Assembly (NCBI GenBank): GCA_001466705.2
Contig: LATX02000225.1
Coordinates: 186,001 to 250,000, forward strand
DNA from: Moniliophthora roreri
Lineage: Eukaryota; Basidiomycota; Agaricomycetes; Agaricales; Marasmiaceae
DNA length: 64,000 bases
Direction of reading: 5' to 3'
Below are positions 1 through 11,055 of this stretch, piece after piece; positions within the stretch are counted from its first letter, which is position 1, and each line of letters starts with the position of its first letter. The position numbers were made by a program, and so were the translations under genes. Below the pieces are notes generated by a model. It was not told the DNA's origin and did no database searches. It saw only the letters and a list, made by a program, of their open reading frames with translations.

Positions 1-714
1 CACACTGGCGCGCACCTCGCATTCTGCGGGTTTCCTTCGTGATGCGGAGGTTCCATAAGCTCTTTCGTAGGCCGAGGTCTCAGGAATTGGGTTGGAGTCG
101 AAAGTTTTCTTTGCAAATCTCCAAACATGGTTCGAACTTAGTCGAAATGGCATGAATTCCGGTTGCGTAAACCGATTGCGGAAGGTTGTTTCACTCAAAG
201 GTCCTAAAGTTCTCCAAGTACTAGTAGAGATGACCTTTTTCTTCTTGTTCTGCTTTGTAGTTGACAGTACTGCAAAGTTTGAGCTTTCAGTATGAAGTCC
301 AGATAGCTGTTACGAAGTCGACCATGGTCGAAAGGAAAGGAAGATCACCGGGCCGTTCACAGGCCGGACATTTCTTGCCTTTCACCACCATCACCGTCAG
401 CAACCAGTAACAAGACAATCATTTTGGACTGACCAAAAAGCAATCATCATGGAGTTGAGGAGATTCTAGAATGGAGTATCTGGCATTCGGGCCGTGTGTT
501 TGCCCAATCTCGCGTCGTTTCATATGTGTGTGTGACATTTTTTCCCAACATGCTTTTTACTGTCCGAATCTTCGCTCAAACAGGTACAAAAAATATGGCC
601 GAGTAAGCAAGAATTGTCATTCGACAATGTCGCATAAGCATGCTTCTCGAGGACGGGCCGTAATGCGAAAGGGCTGCTGGTTGAGTTCAGTTCTTTATTC
701 TCATCACCCAACAA
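1..714. other. no gene recognised; upstream region of the oxidoreductase
   Basis: I see no convincing coding exon here. The open frames are short and show no family resemblance. The stretch just before 715 is the likely promoter and 5' leader of the oxidoreductase gene, without an obvious TATA box. Confidence 0.5.
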
Positions 715-1922
715 ATGCCGCCCATTCGACTTGGTTTCGTAGGTCTATCCGCAAACGGCTGGGCTGCTTCTACCCTCGTTCCACCTCTCCTCGAGGAACC
801 ACTCTCTTCCAAATATACTATCGCCGCAGTATCCACTACCAATCAAGCTTCTGCAAACGCTAGTGCCGAAAAGTACAGCAAACTCGTATCTGCTCCCGTA
901 AAAGCCTACTATGGATCGACCGAGCAGATCGCCAATGATCCCGATGTTGATATGGTGGCTGTCTCCGTGCGCACCCCAGCTCATGTAGATGCTGCTTTGC
1001 CGGCGCTTCAGGCGAAGAAGGATTTATTTATCGAATGGCCAACAGGGAATCAGCTGGCAGGGACGACGAAAATTGCAGAGATGACAAAGAAAGGCGGTGT
1101 GAGAACGCTTATTGGATTCCAAACACGTCAAGCTGCGTATGTCAGGAAAGTAAGTCGTATATTGATAACGTCCATCGCTTGTCATTTAAATACTTGATCA
1201 GGTCAAAGAGATCCTTGAATCGGGGCTACTTGGCAGAATCATTTCAACTTCTGTGGTTCGTTTAAGATACCCCCGAATAGTTGTCGTCAGCTCACGAACA
1301 CCACTTTTTAAAGGTTACTTGTTCTTACTTCTTAGCTCGAGGCCCCTTTGGCTATGAAGGATACAGGTATCTCACAGACACCTCCAACGGCGCATCAATG
1401 GTCGATATCAACGGTGGACATCTAATCGACGTGCTTCACTATCTATTCGGACCCGTGGCCTCTATCACATCATACCTCGCCAACCAATACCCCACAATCC
1501 AGATGCTTGATGCCTCTGGCAAGCCCGTCGGCGATCCTATCCCTCAAGACGATATTCACCAAGTCGTTTTTGGGGGTCAATTCGGTAATAAGGATGCTAC
1601 AGTGTTTTCAGTCAACATTCGCAATGTGGGGTCGGAACATAGCACTGGGTTGTTCTGGATCATTGATGGAGAGAAGGGAGCAATCAAGATAAAGGCCGAA
1701 AAGGGCTTGTCGTTTATGAGGGCACAACCGGAACTGTGGGTAAACGGAGAGAAGGTAGATGTCGAAACAGACTCGGAGGCAGAGAGATCAGCGAGGAATT
1801 GGAGCAAGTTCGCTGATAGAGCTGAAGGCGAATATGCGACGGTAGATGATGCTTTGAAGGCCAAGAAAGTCGTCGATGCCATTTTCAGGAGTAGTCGAGA
1901 GGGTAGAAGAGTTGATTTGTGA
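715..1922 (+). CDS. Gfo/Idh/MocA-family NAD(P)-dependent oxidoreductase (Gal80-like), three exons
   Basis: Predicted cytosolic dehydrogenase-fold protein of about 359 aa in three exons: 715-1149, 1202-1259 and 1336-1922. Introns begin GTAAGT (1150) and GTTTAAG (1260) and end CAG (1201) and TTAG (1335). The N-terminus IRLGFVGLSANGWA is the Rossmann nucleotide-binding motif of the family (a GFVGxSAxGW variant typical of fungal Gal80-like proteins). It is followed by DVDMVAVSVRTPAH and by KKDLFIEWP, which occupies the place of the family's EKP motif. The C-terminal half (exon 3) contains GGHLIDVLHYLFGPVASITS, the usual alpha/beta dimerisation domain start. Members either oxidise sugars or act as NAD(P)-sensing transcriptional co-regulators like Gal80; the substrate cannot be told from sequence. 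The exon 2/3 boundary was chosen to keep frame and could shift by a few bases. The gene converges tail to tail with the FAD oxidase, leaving only 40 bp between stops. A 5' copy of this gene lies at 7047. Confidence 0.85.
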
Positions 1923-1962
1923 AAAAAAAAAAAAGTATTTTACACTGCTCGCGAAATCACGG

Positions 1963-3652
1963 TCACAATTCTGTTCTATCACCATTGACTTGAACTTTTG
2001 AAACTCGAGGAAGTTTAAACCCGCCTTGCCACAATCTTCCGAATATGTCCTTCTCATCGTACTTTTTCTTGATCCTGATCATCTCCGCAAGATTCTCCCT
2101 GCTAACTGACCGCTCATACACCTTCTCATGCTCATGCGCGTAGTTCATATACACAAACCCATTAAACAGACCACGCTGACGCGCTATCTCCTTTGCTGAT
2201 TGACCGAGGTTGACCAGACTTCCATCAATCAGAGTGTCATGTGTCGACTCGTCCCAATTCGCGATCCACGCAATTACTGTAAAGTGATGAGTACCAGGTT
2301 TGGAGTATGAAGAAACATTAGTGGTACGTACAAACAAGGTTCCTGTTCTGGTCAGCTAGAACAGAATGAACAGGATTCGATCGAGTAGCAGCGATGAATC
2401 CCTTGCTGATAGGCTGGAAATTTATGAACAGCGTGGACTCCGCCTCGGTTCTTTTCATTACGTCTGCTGTATCCTGTGTAAGAGCAACTAAATCCTCCAT
2501 CAAAGCAAAGTCAGCTGATATCGTCATCGTGTACCAGCTCACTCGTTTCTTCACGCCAGCCACGGTATCGAGGATCTTTGTAAAGTCCGCGAGAGACATC
2601 AGCCCTGTAGTATCAACGATGGGTGATGTGGACGTATAAGACGTGAGTTCCGATTCCAAGTTGGCGCGCATGAGGAGGATCTGATGCGAACTTGAAAGAA
2701 ATGTGAGGAATGCAGCCTTTTTCGGATCCGAAGAAAGGTCGTCGGAGTAAGAGAGCCATTTTTCGATCAACTGCCTCTGGAGGTCTCCCGAGCGACTGTA
2801 AAGCTGTGTTCCAGCCGGAATCTTGTATGACATGGGAAATGCAGTCACATCGAATCGAGTGACAATGCCATAGTTGGTGCTTCCAAACTTGAGAGCCCAG
2901 TATAGGTCGGGATGTGAGTCGACGCTAGCGTCCACGACGGTGCCGTCTGATAGCACAACTTGATAATTCACAACATTGTCGCTTGCAAAGCCGTGTTGAT
3001 AGGAGAGTAAGCTGATTCCACCTAGAAGGTCAAACAAGTCATTAGAACAAGATGACAGTAGTAATATGATAATGACACGCTCACCACCCATGATGAGCCC
3101 GCCGACGCCGACTGAAGAAGCCCTTCCTCCGGCCACAGTGATATTCCAAGGGCCCAGGGCACTGTACACCTCCTCCCAAGTTAGCCCTGGCTCCAACTTG
3201 ACTATGCTTCGCTCGGGTTTAACTTCGATCCCGCGCATCCTTGCAAAGTCAATGACTACGCCACTGTCGATGTTTGATGAGCCTGACCAATTCGTATGTC
3301 CGCCGGATCGGACGGCGAACCGGCAGTTGTTTTTGCTAAGAACACCGACGACTGTCGAGACGTGTTGTGACGACAAGGGTGTGAAGCGACATCGGGGCAC
3401 TTGTTCGGTCTGTTGCATGGCATAGTAGTGACCTTGGTCGTTAAAGATGACGAGGGTTGGCCAACGTTGAGCGAGGTAAGAGCACTATCAGATGTCCGAT
3501 GTCAGTGTATGGTAACAGTGAGAGCAACAGGAACGTACGCATTGCTCAGCACTACCATCACTCGTGACTGAGTTGAGTATCTGCTGGGAGTTATATTCCG
3601 CCTTGACGGCTACTGCGGATACGATGAGAACCAACAGAGTTCGAATCCACAT
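1963..3652 (-). CDS. secreted FAD-linked oxidoreductase (FAD_binding_4 plus BBE domains), four exons
   Basis: Predicted extracellular oxidase of roughly 500 aa. The start at 3652 gives a signal peptide (MWIRTLLVLIVSAVAVKA, then EYNSQQ). Exons are about 3652-3535, 3486-3085, 3021-2332 and 2276-1963, with GT..AG introns between; the first donor is uncertain by a few bases. The FAD-binding segment contains VRSGGHTNWSG, whose His is the usual covalent flavin site, then GVVIDFARM and the glycine-rich GGLIMGGGISLLS (residues split by intron 2). The C-terminus KYDEKDIFGRLWQGGFKLP matches the BBE (berberine bridge enzyme) tail. In the family the enzyme oxidises sugars, alcohols or secondary metabolites with O2. 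The cysteine used for a second flavin bond in bicovalent members appears to be absent (the context reads GFASDNV). About 110 bp of its upstream region is duplicated at 7925-8035. It converges on the oxidoreductase gene at 715-1922. Confidence 0.85.
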
Positions 3653-4076
3653 TGCTGGGCGTATCATTCTGAGGCTTCACCGTTAAATATAGTTGGGTCA
3701 ACAGTGCCTTAAATCGGACAGACCTTGAGGATTATGACACCAGCTCCAAGTGAGGGAGCCGAACAACAAAGGACCCTGGAAGAGATGTCAGTGGAGATAA
3801 GGGCAAAGAGGCGGCTGCATCGTTTACGTAGATTGATCTCTACTTTCCATTGGGCTATTACCCCCATGTACCGAAACCATTAAACACAAAAGTCGGGAAG
3901 AGGTGTAAGACTTTCTGCACCAAAGGAATGAGTGAACGTACAAGAGGCGATATCCAGTCGAATTGGCTCACCGATGGGAGTTTTCAACTAAACCCAAATG
4001 ATTTCCAAGCCCATTATGCGCTAACATGCAACATGTCTAAACCTTCGATCCAACTTCAAGCCCAAATTTTGCTTCA
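3653..4076. other. intergenic; promoter side of the FAD oxidase
   Basis: No gene seen. The part next to 3652 is the presumed promoter of the FAD oxidase. The segment 3655-3780 (containing ATCGGACAGACCTTGAGGAT and GTGAGGGAGCCGAACA) recurs in diverged form at 7925-8035. Confidence 0.5.
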
Positions 4077-4143
4077 GTACCACAGAGGACGTACAAGAAA
4101 GGATGTCAAGCCCAACGTCGCCAGCATTAGACGAGACCGGTCG
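4077..4143 (+). repeat. 67-bp dispersed repeat, copy 1 (partner at 11771-11838)
   Basis: The stretch from GTACCACAGAGGACG to GAGACCGGTCG matches 11771-11838 almost base for base. Most differences are CpG in one copy against CpA or TpG in the other (GACGTA/GACATA, AACGTCG/AACATCG, AGACGAG/AGACAAG, CCGGTCG/CCGATCG). Confidence 0.7.
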
Positions 4144-4195
4144 CCCTAGTTGTCCTTACCGTAGGTACAACGAAGCTTCATCGCTCCTCTAGTTC

Positions 4196-4255
4196 ACTTG
4201 CCAAAGTGGGCCACCATTGTCCGATAACATTACGAGTCCTAGTTTCCGGCCTATT
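4196..4255 (-). repeat. partial copy of a TACGAGTCCG-ended MITE-like repeat
   Basis: ACTTGCCAAAGTGGGCCACC...CATTACGAGTCC matches one end of the family seen complete at 10266-10535, in the same orientation. Only this end is present. Confidence 0.55.
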
Positions 4256-4672
4256 CCTTAGGCCAAATGACAGCGAGGATTCGGGACAGGCCCGGGGAAA
4301 TCGGAGACGAAAGCGACATCAAGCGGGTAAAGTTCGAGGCACTCTGAATGTCGGAAGAAAGGCTTAGTGAGTATCGTGCAAGCGTGGCAAAGTTACTCCG
4401 GTCGATGGATACGCGGCGCGCGGCGGCTAGGTACAGTGTCCTCAAGCCTCAAGGAGCATAGAGGGGGACCGAAGAAGAGCCGAAAGCTGCTCGAAGCGCT
4501 TTATATCATCGGGAATGGCAAAGTTGTGAAAATCCCATAATGTTTCTCGTGGGCTCAAGACAAGCCCGGACCAGAAAACCAGCATTGTCCGCGTTCGAGA
4601 GGAAGGGTCAGGTGAGATGAGAGAGTGTATGGTTTCAATGATTTCGAAGGGTGGATGGGGGGGGGAAGGCAT
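4251..4672 (-). pseudogene. possible remnant of an F-box-type or other Agaricomycete gene
   Basis: On the minus strand from 4672 an open frame begins MPSPPHPPFEIIETIHSLI and runs about 76 aa with SPRETLWDFHNFAIPDDI. A second frame (4445-4251) continues with sequence like RVSIDRSNFATLARYSLSLS. The FEIIETIHSLI start resembles the F-box-like opening (PPEIIDxI) common in mushroom genomes, and a GATATAAGG box lies about 25 bp upstream. No full domain can be confirmed and the frame is broken, so this is a weak call. Confidence 0.3.
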
Positions 4673-4876
4673 TGTCTGAGCCTCAGTTGGGTTTGCATCA
4701 CCTTATATCCCGTCAACGAAAAAAAAAGGAACGCACATGGAAAATCGCAGCTATCTGCATGGTAACTGACCGGTGACCAGTAAAATATCATGTCAAGTTC
4801 CTTGGTTGATAACCAACGAGCACTTCATCCTAATCTTGAGCGGTCGAGTGTCCTCACAAGCATGCGAGCACTAGCG

Positions 4877-5072
4877 GAATTACGAGTCCGAGTTTTAGTA
4901 CGAGGAAACAGGATGGGTGGGAAAGTTGTGGTCTGATAGATGTCGATAGATTATTTTGTTTGGTTCGTTTCGTCATTCAGCTTCGCTCTCATCCGTCGGT
5001 TGGCCCGGAAAGTTACAGAAAAACGGACTCGTACTTGCCATCCCCGACGGCCCACTGCAGCAAGTCTTGTCA
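4877..5072 (+). mobile_element. MITE-like repeat, family with TACGAGTCCG and GGCAAGTC ends
   Basis: The segment runs from ATTACGAGTCCGAGTTTTAG through GTGGTCTGATAGATGTCGAT to CCACTGCAGCAAGTC. The same order of motifs occurs at 9001-9345 on this strand and at 10266-10535 and 11960-12180 on the other. It has no coding capacity. The motif TACGAGTC(C/T)G appears near both ends in opposite orientation, so it behaves as an inverted-repeat element, probably non-autonomous. Confidence 0.6.
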
Positions 5073-5945
5073 ATGAATCACAGTCATCTTTGCAACGTTC
5101 GACGAACGACACCTTGAAATCTGAAAGCTCGCGTTGCAACCTTGGACCTTCCGCAACACGGCCCTCTTTCTGCATAGAGTATGCTGGGTGCCAATGCTAT
5201 CATGTCTATGCAAGAGGGAACTGGGCCAATTCACCCCTTGAAGGTTCGGATCTCCTTCGTCTCTCCATCAGGGCTGGCAGTTGAGGAAATTGCAGATACT
5301 GGGCACTCCACGATGCTTAACAGGAACATGTGGAAGACACTGAAAATCTCCTACCTTTCCACTCGAAGAAGCACCGCAAGACATAATCGCTCGTTTACGT
5401 CGAGACGCGAGCTCGTTCGGTTCATGAATCATCACGAGGCTTTGTGGGGTTGTACCAGTCACATCACATTCTGCTACGTAAAGTCGAATGGAGCCATTAA
5501 TCCTCCTGTGGCCTAGGGTGAGATTTCTCTGAAGCCTATGACGCAGACTGACGGACAGGATGCATGGGCTCTACACTTGGTCGGTACAGTCCCGCAAAGT
5601 CTTGCGTTGCCCTATATGTGTATGTGGATACCGTTGTACAAGGTGTGGCACCATTGGGGATACAGTTGTCCTTATCCGTAACGTGTGGGTTGCTCGTCTG
5701 ACTCAGAACGATCACAGCGAGATGTGTACGTCCATACTTGCTGTTCGAGGGAATTGAATGAACTCGCTCATGATGAAATAGACTCATTTTGATCTCGGGG
5801 TACTTATGGAGTGGGATGGTGACAGACACAGGGTTGAGGGACAGACCAACAACATCATATCCCTCATAGAACCGTTCCGTCTTTCGGGGTTAGTGAGTCA
5901 TTATGAAATAGTGGATGAAAATGGGACGAGGGTGCAGGTATTTTG
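5073..5945. other. no gene recognised
   Basis: There are open frames of up to about 110 codons (for example 5181-5516, +), but their translations show no family resemblance and overlap equally long frames on the other strand. I see no supported gene here. Confidence 0.4.
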
Positions 5946-5953
5946 TATATAAG
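5946..5953 (+). promoter_or_regulatory. TATA box of the I66-like inhibitor gene
   Basis: TATATAAG lies about 70 bp upstream of the ATG at 6022, a reasonable fungal TATA position. The leader that follows is pyrimidine-rich. Confidence 0.55.
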
Positions 5954-6021
5954 GACATTGGATGAGCAAATAATCCCTCAAGCTCTCCTCGAGTTCCCAA
6001 CTTCCCGTTGATTCTTTAGGC

Positions 6022-6643
6022 ATGTCTCTCGAACCTGGTTACTACTACATCAAACACAGCAAGGATTACATTGGCCCTGAAGGTGGTCTATCCTCTCCAG
6101 ATGTTAGAGTGTTTCCTGAATTTGTCAAGCACTCCCCCAAGGTTCGTTCTCGTTTTACTTAGCATCAGTTTAGAGATCACTGATTGTTTCTACAGTGGTG
6201 CCTCGAAAAAGCTGGCGACGACAGTTATATCTTTTGGACTGAGAATCCCGGTGGCTCCTACACCTCGGCCGCTGCGATTTATGCCGGAGTCTTTGTAAGA
6301 GTTCTGATACCCAAACCTCAGACCTGGCGTATCATACCCAATGAGCGGGGAGGTAAAGATAGTTATGTGTACGTGTCACATCCCCTCTACCTACATCATG
6401 AAACATTGACATGCAATCTTTGCTTAGTATTGCTGGAGCTTATGACCCCCCTCGATGCTGGGTTGCTCCTGAAGGGTCAGGGATCCAGGTGAGTATAGAT
6501 CTACGTATAAGCAATGTGTATTCCATAACTTCGCTGCTTTGTAGATTCTGTACCAAGATTTGACTGTTACAGGGTCCGAACCGCCCTACTACACACCAAA
6601 TGAGACCTTCCAGTTTTCCCCCGCCCCTGCCCCTCCTAAGTAA
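6022..6643 (+). CDS. small beta-trefoil serine-protease-inhibitor-like protein (peptidase inhibitor family I66), four exons
   Basis: A 150-aa protein without a signal peptide, in exons 6022-6141, 6196-6368, 6428-6488 and 6545-6643. All introns are short with GT..AG ends and phases 0, 2 and 0; the coding total of 453 nt closes exactly. The start MSLEPGYYYIKH, the middle KWCLEKAGDDSYIFWT and the tail GSEPPYYTPNETFQF follow the pattern of the mushroom I66 inhibitor family (LeSPI-like, about 140-150 aa), whose members start MSLxxGxYxI and end with a PPFYPPNE-type motif. Known members bind serine proteases and are thought to act in defence or in control of endogenous proteases. The sequence shows an intact gene with a TATA box; inhibitory activity is inferred from the family only. 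Neighbours give no operon-like context. Confidence 0.8.
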
Positions 6644-7046
6644 AGGGCCAAGAATGTCTGAATGTTGCGAAGTGGATGTCTTGGAAATTTACGAGTCCGA
6701 GTTTTACGAGGATTCGTCTTCTCTTCTGCTAATGTTTTCCATATACGGAAGGTATAAGATGGGTAGATGGTCTAACTCGGGAGATGGTAATCATAACCAG
6801 GTGCGTTGCAACATTACTTGAAGGAGAAAAGAATTTTTATTTTCCAACTGTTTCCAGGCGATTCAATCGCACGAATCATACAGCTAGACTTATCTCTGGA
6901 GGTGTAGGTCCGGTCGCCTTCATAATCAGATACCAACTCTTCCGGCGTATCATTCAGCGATCAAAACCCGAAGCCTTCGTGTGTCCCATACCTTCCTAGT
7001 CTGGTCAATAATAAAAGGGCATCTCCAAGGCTCCAGACCTCCGAAG
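6644..7046. other. intergenic with one truncated MITE-like copy
   Basis: No gene recognised. About 6690-6775 is a partial copy (plus orientation, ACGAGTCCGAGTTTTACGAG onward) of the repeat family also found at 4877 and 9001. The rest is unassigned. Confidence 0.5.
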
Positions 7047-7557
7047 ATGTTACCGATTCGGCTTGGATTCGTCGGTTTATCCGCCAATGGCTGGGCTGCG
7101 TCCGTCACTGTACCACCTCTCCTCGAACAACCTCTGTCATCCAAATACACCATCACCGCAGTCTCCACTACTAACCCGACATCTGCGAAAGCCAGTGCAG
7201 AAAAGTACAGCAAGCTCGTATCGGCTGAAGTGAGAGAATGCCATGGATCAACCGAACACGTTGCCAATGACTCCAACGTCGACATGGTAGCCATTTCAGT
7301 ACGGACCCCAGGACACGTAAATGCTGCATTACCTGTGCTTCAAGCGAAAAAGGATTTGTTCATTGAATGGCCGGCAGGGCTTCACTTGGCTGGGACTAGA
7401 GAGATTGCCGAGGCAGCGAAGAGAAGTGGGGTCAAGACTTTGGTTGGGTTCCAGACACGCCATGCTGCGTATGCTAGGAAGGTACGCACCCTCAGGTTCA
7501 CTGTACTAATTAACCCTTCTTTATAGGTGCGTTCACTGGCGGTGACTTATGTTTAGG
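7047..7557 (+). pseudogene. truncated copy of the Gfo/Idh/MocA oxidoreductase (exon 1 only)
   Basis: 7047-7481 encodes 145 aa closely similar to exon 1 of the gene at 715: it starts MLPIRLGFVGLSANGWAA, contains KKDLFIEWPAG and ends HAAYARK. It has exactly the same length (435 nt) and the same intron position; an intron-like GTACGC...TTATAG follows at 7482-7526. After the acceptor the sequence is unrelated to exons 2 and 3 and stops after ten codons. The catalytic and dimerisation half is therefore missing. Either the fragment gives a short Rossmann-only protein or, more likely, it is dead. The exon itself is free of stops, so the duplication is fairly recent or was conserved for a time. Confidence 0.8.
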
Positions 7558-7924
7558 CATTGTGAGAGGGGAGAAATAAAACACATTTTATTGCTTGCTG
7601 ATTATCGATTATCACCAATAACTCATTCAATTTCATCGCAGCCAAGACGTTCTACGACCCGTCTGCGACGCGCTCACCCTTTGGTCACGTTCTTGGCATG
7701 GAAATTTTTCGAGAGGGTGCGGTACCAGTTGATACCCACGGGAAGTTCCAGTGAAGGCGAGGGTGGTAAACGTGTGCGAGGGATTTTTGAGTGCGTGCGG
7801 TAAACTTGTACGAATATGTCTAATTGATTGAATTCGCGGTGATTAGCGCCATTATCCGAATTCATACAAACTTTTTCAAATTCGCGTTTTGGGTTTTCCG
7901 TGATGTCAAGAGGCTTCCGAACAA
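7558..7924. other. unassigned sequence between the two remnants
   Basis: I find no gene. This segment lies where the rest of the oxidoreductase and the FAD oxidase would be expected if the 715-3780 block had been copied whole. Confidence 0.45.
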
Positions 7925-8035
7925 GCCATCGTTATGTAGGTGGTGGCTGGGCGCATCATTTCTGAGCATATAGTACCACAACCGTGTGGCTCAGATCGGA
8001 TAGACCTTGAGAATAAGTGAGGGAGCCGAACAGCC
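7925..8035 (+). repeat. diverged copy of the FAD-oxidase upstream region
   Basis: GGCTGGGCGCATCATTTCTGAG, ATCGGATAGACCTTGAGAAT and GTGAGGGAGCCGAACA match 3655-3780 in the same order and orientation. With the oxidoreductase fragment at 7047 this marks a second, internally deleted copy of the 715-3780 block. Confidence 0.65.
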
Positions 8036-9000
8036 TAGTATGCTGTATATATGAGACAATGAGAGTGAGGACATGGTGGAGGTTTCGAAAATAGCTAGGC
8101 GCGGCTCCCACGATAACGCCGTCCCGTCGCTCACTTAAAGTTAAGCTCAACCTCTTGCTAGATATTCAACTTAGTACTCATGGACACTAGATATTGAAAA
8201 AGGAATAAGAAACTAAACGTCGAGATGAGTATCTATGGTATACTATCTTTGAGATAATTACTTACGTTCTAACCGTCCTCTGGCGATACAGGTAAGGTCA
8301 ACGCTAAGCACCCTTCCAAGGTTTCCATACAAGGTGGAAGCTCTGGCCTGCCCAAGCCAGGCCTGAGCCGAGCCTTCACTTTGGCCTATTAGGGCCCGGC
8401 TTACGGTTTGTACGGTTGCCCAGCAGGCTCAGGTTAACTTTGGCTCAGTGAATCGAGTGAGTTGGAATTGATCAGTGCCAAATTAGTGCAGATCATGGAT
8501 ATTTACGGCAGGAAAGACCTTCTAACAGCGGTTCGCCGCCGCCACTGACTGTATACGGAAACATATCATACAGAATACTTCATTCCCTCCGAGAACCAAG
8601 CACAAATTCAGTGTTCCCGCCTCTCGACATCCCGAGATTGATATCAAAATACTTTGTTCTGCATCCCGGACAGGGAACCAACTCCAGGGACTAGTGCCGG
8701 AAGTTGCAAAAAAGTCTTCCTTACCTTAAAACTCGGTCAGCGAATACTTCAGTGAGTGGTACTTATATCTACCGATGCCTCTGCACTCTTATTGAAAACG
8801 TAGTCGGTGAATGGGTGATGAACACCGGGGGTCCTCAACCATGAGCCACCATCCACGTTCTTGACACAATTTTATTTACCTCACCATTCCTTCTCGATGA
8901 TCCCGCGAGGTCTCCGGACTTTCGCCCCTAGAATTTTACAGAGGTACATGCATGGGTGCACCAACTCGCAATTCCACCAATCAACTGAACTCTATCGCAG
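8036..9000. other. no gene; contains a degenerate GCC/GGC-rich repeat (8340-8465)
   Basis: 8340-8465 has runs such as CCAAGCCAGGCCTGAGCCGAG and is related in inverted orientation to 9500-9605 (shared GTCAACCTGAGCCTG and GGCAACCGTA). It has the AGCC/GGCT-rich style of the hAT-type MITE at 19298. Nothing else is recognised. Confidence 0.5.
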
Positions 9001-9345
9001 GATTACGAGTCCGAGTTTACGAGGATTCGTCTTTATCTGCCAATTTTTTCCTTATACGGAAGGTATAAGTGGGTGGGAAAGTTGTGGTCTGATAGATGTC
9101 GATAGATCGTTTTGTTTGGTTCGTTTGGTTCGGCTTCGCTCTCATCGCCGGTTGGCCCCAAAAAGTGTCCATAATACTACAGGTACTGACTGTCCCTCCT
9201 TCTCCACCGGATCGATCCTTGCGGACTTCCAAAACTAACTCACGACCTGTAGCACCTGTTTCCGTGATGGGATAAGCCGTCGCAACGCCAGAAAACGGAC
9301 TCGTACTCGCCATCTGACCCCTGGTGGCCCACTGCGGCAAGTAAC
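9001..9345 (+). mobile_element. MITE-like repeat (TACGAGTCCG family) with an internal extra segment
   Basis: This is a plus-orientation copy: GATTACGAGTCCGAGTTTAC ... GTGGTCTGATAGATGTCGAT ... ACGGACTCGTACTCGCCATC ... CCACTGCGGCAAGT. Compared with 4877-5072 it carries about 115 bp more in the middle (from about 9175), including GTTTCCGTGATGGGATAAGC, which is also present at 10266-10535. The shorter copy is therefore a deletion derivative. Confidence 0.6.
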
Positions 9346-10265
9346 TTGAATAGGTGATGTTTTACTTACCTTACATCCGCTGCGACACCTGGAGCGACGA
9401 CGCCGCTGGATGGGGCCTAGGACGACTTGAACGGGTTAGCTAGCAATTCAATTGGGCATTGGCGGGTACCTATCGGCATCAAGCTTCCATTGTAAGGTGA
9501 AGATTGCAAAGTTGAAAGTCAACCTGAGCCTGCCGCTAGGCAACCGTAGGTTTGGTTGAGCCAGAGTTCCTCAAGCCGAGCCGAACAGGCCCTAAAGGCC
9601 TGCCAACAAACGCTAATTCCAAGAGCTGTTATGCATCTGCTGCCGGTGGGGTCCGTGAGCGCTTTCCAACCTTTGACCACAGCTACTTGCCGGTTCCTTC
9701 AATCAATGCAAGTCATTCAGATCTATGAACGCCGATGGTACATTCATCCACCAAACAGGATCACTCTGAGGACTGGAACGATATATCCAAATACTCACTC
9801 TGTTTGCCGCCGTTTTGAAAAGCATGATCAGGCGTTTTTGAGACAGGTGAGTATTCTTTATATCATCACATGAACACTATTGTATGTTGTGGTATGCACA
9901 GGTAAACCTTGTTTCGAATCGGCCCTGGAAGTGCACCATATGAACGTACGCCTCTACCGCTTTGTTAGGGGGTGCCACCTGCTATGCTAGAAGCAGCTAA
10001 GCCGGTAAGAATTACAAGAATTTATTACACGTACCCGGGACCTCATTTATAAGCTCTACTGCTTTTCTCATGTCCTGAAATACTACTTGCAGCAATTAGG
10101 AAGAGATATTGCACCTGCAACTCAACGTGTTGAGAGTCCCCAGTGACGCGGTGACGGGTTGCCTAATGCACTGCCAGTGCCAGGACCACTACTAGACCTA
10201 TGCCCGATTTCTTTTGGGTGTAGTGAGGTAAAATAGGATGCTAACTGTAGATGTATGTTAGTATA
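9346..10265. other. no gene recognised; degenerate AGCC-rich repeat at 9500-9605
   Basis: A 105-codon frame at 9556-9873 has no family resemblance and starts inside the degenerate repeat, so I do not call it a gene. The rest is unassigned. Confidence 0.4.
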
Positions 10266-10535
10266 GGACTTGCCACAGTGGGCCATCATGGTCAGATGGC
10301 GAGTACGAGTCTGTTTTCTGGCGTTGCGACGGCTTATCCCATCACGGAAACAGGTGCTACACTTTCTGGTGCCACTGACCGACGATGAGAGCGAAGCCGA
10401 ACGACGAAACGAACCAAACAAAACGATCTATCGACATCTATCAGACCACAACTTTCCTACCCACTTATACCCTCCGTATAAGGAAGAAATTGGCAAATAA
10501 AGACGAATCCTCGTAAACTCAGACTCGTTATAAGC
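10266..10535 (-). mobile_element. MITE-like repeat (TACGAGTCCG family), inverted copy
   Basis: ACTTGCCACAGTGGGCCATC at the left and CTCGTAAACTCAGACTCG at the right mirror the copy at 9001-9345 in reverse complement. Internal blocks (TCAGACCACAACTTTCC, CCGTATAAGGAAGAAATTGG) are conserved. Confidence 0.6.
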
Positions 10536-11055
10536 TAGACCCACAAAAAAAGGACTTTTCAAAAATTACATGAAAATTAACGGCTTAGCTGCTATTAGCC
10601 GCTACTAGCTGTAGTTGGTTGCTAACATACCTACGCTTTGTGCGACTAGTCTTTGTTGGTCACTCGGCCCATTTGATCCTGTCAAAGGCATCACAAGGCC
10701 GGAACCTTCTGCTCTTCTGTATAAGGGTATCATGACCACTCAGGCTGTTCTTTCATTTCAAATTCCCGATCAAATTGCCGCCAAACCTCCACCTACCTCA
10801 CCTACCCTGATCACAACTGTCGAAAGTTGTCAACGGCATACGAGCATTGAAGGTAACATGACCCAAGGTGCCTTCTATTAAGCTCCGGTCTGACCGGTTT
10901 TTCATCTAGACCAAAGCTGGGCTTTGACTCCAGTTAGGTTTGTTACTATGATTCACTGGGCCTCAAAAAGGTACAAAGACCACAGAATCCGAGCACATTC
11001 CCCAGTCTCAAAAACTACTCATCTCGTCTACAACTACTGTCTCAACTGTCCTACA
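10536..11055. other. presumed promoter region of the small secreted gene
   Basis: No coding exon recognised. Nothing specific is visible apart from an AT-rich leader before 11056. Confidence 0.35.

Noticed and set aside
520..714. Minus-strand frame of 64 codons upstream of the oxidoreductase
   Set aside because: No family resemblance; it overlaps the likely promoter and is no longer than chance frames here.
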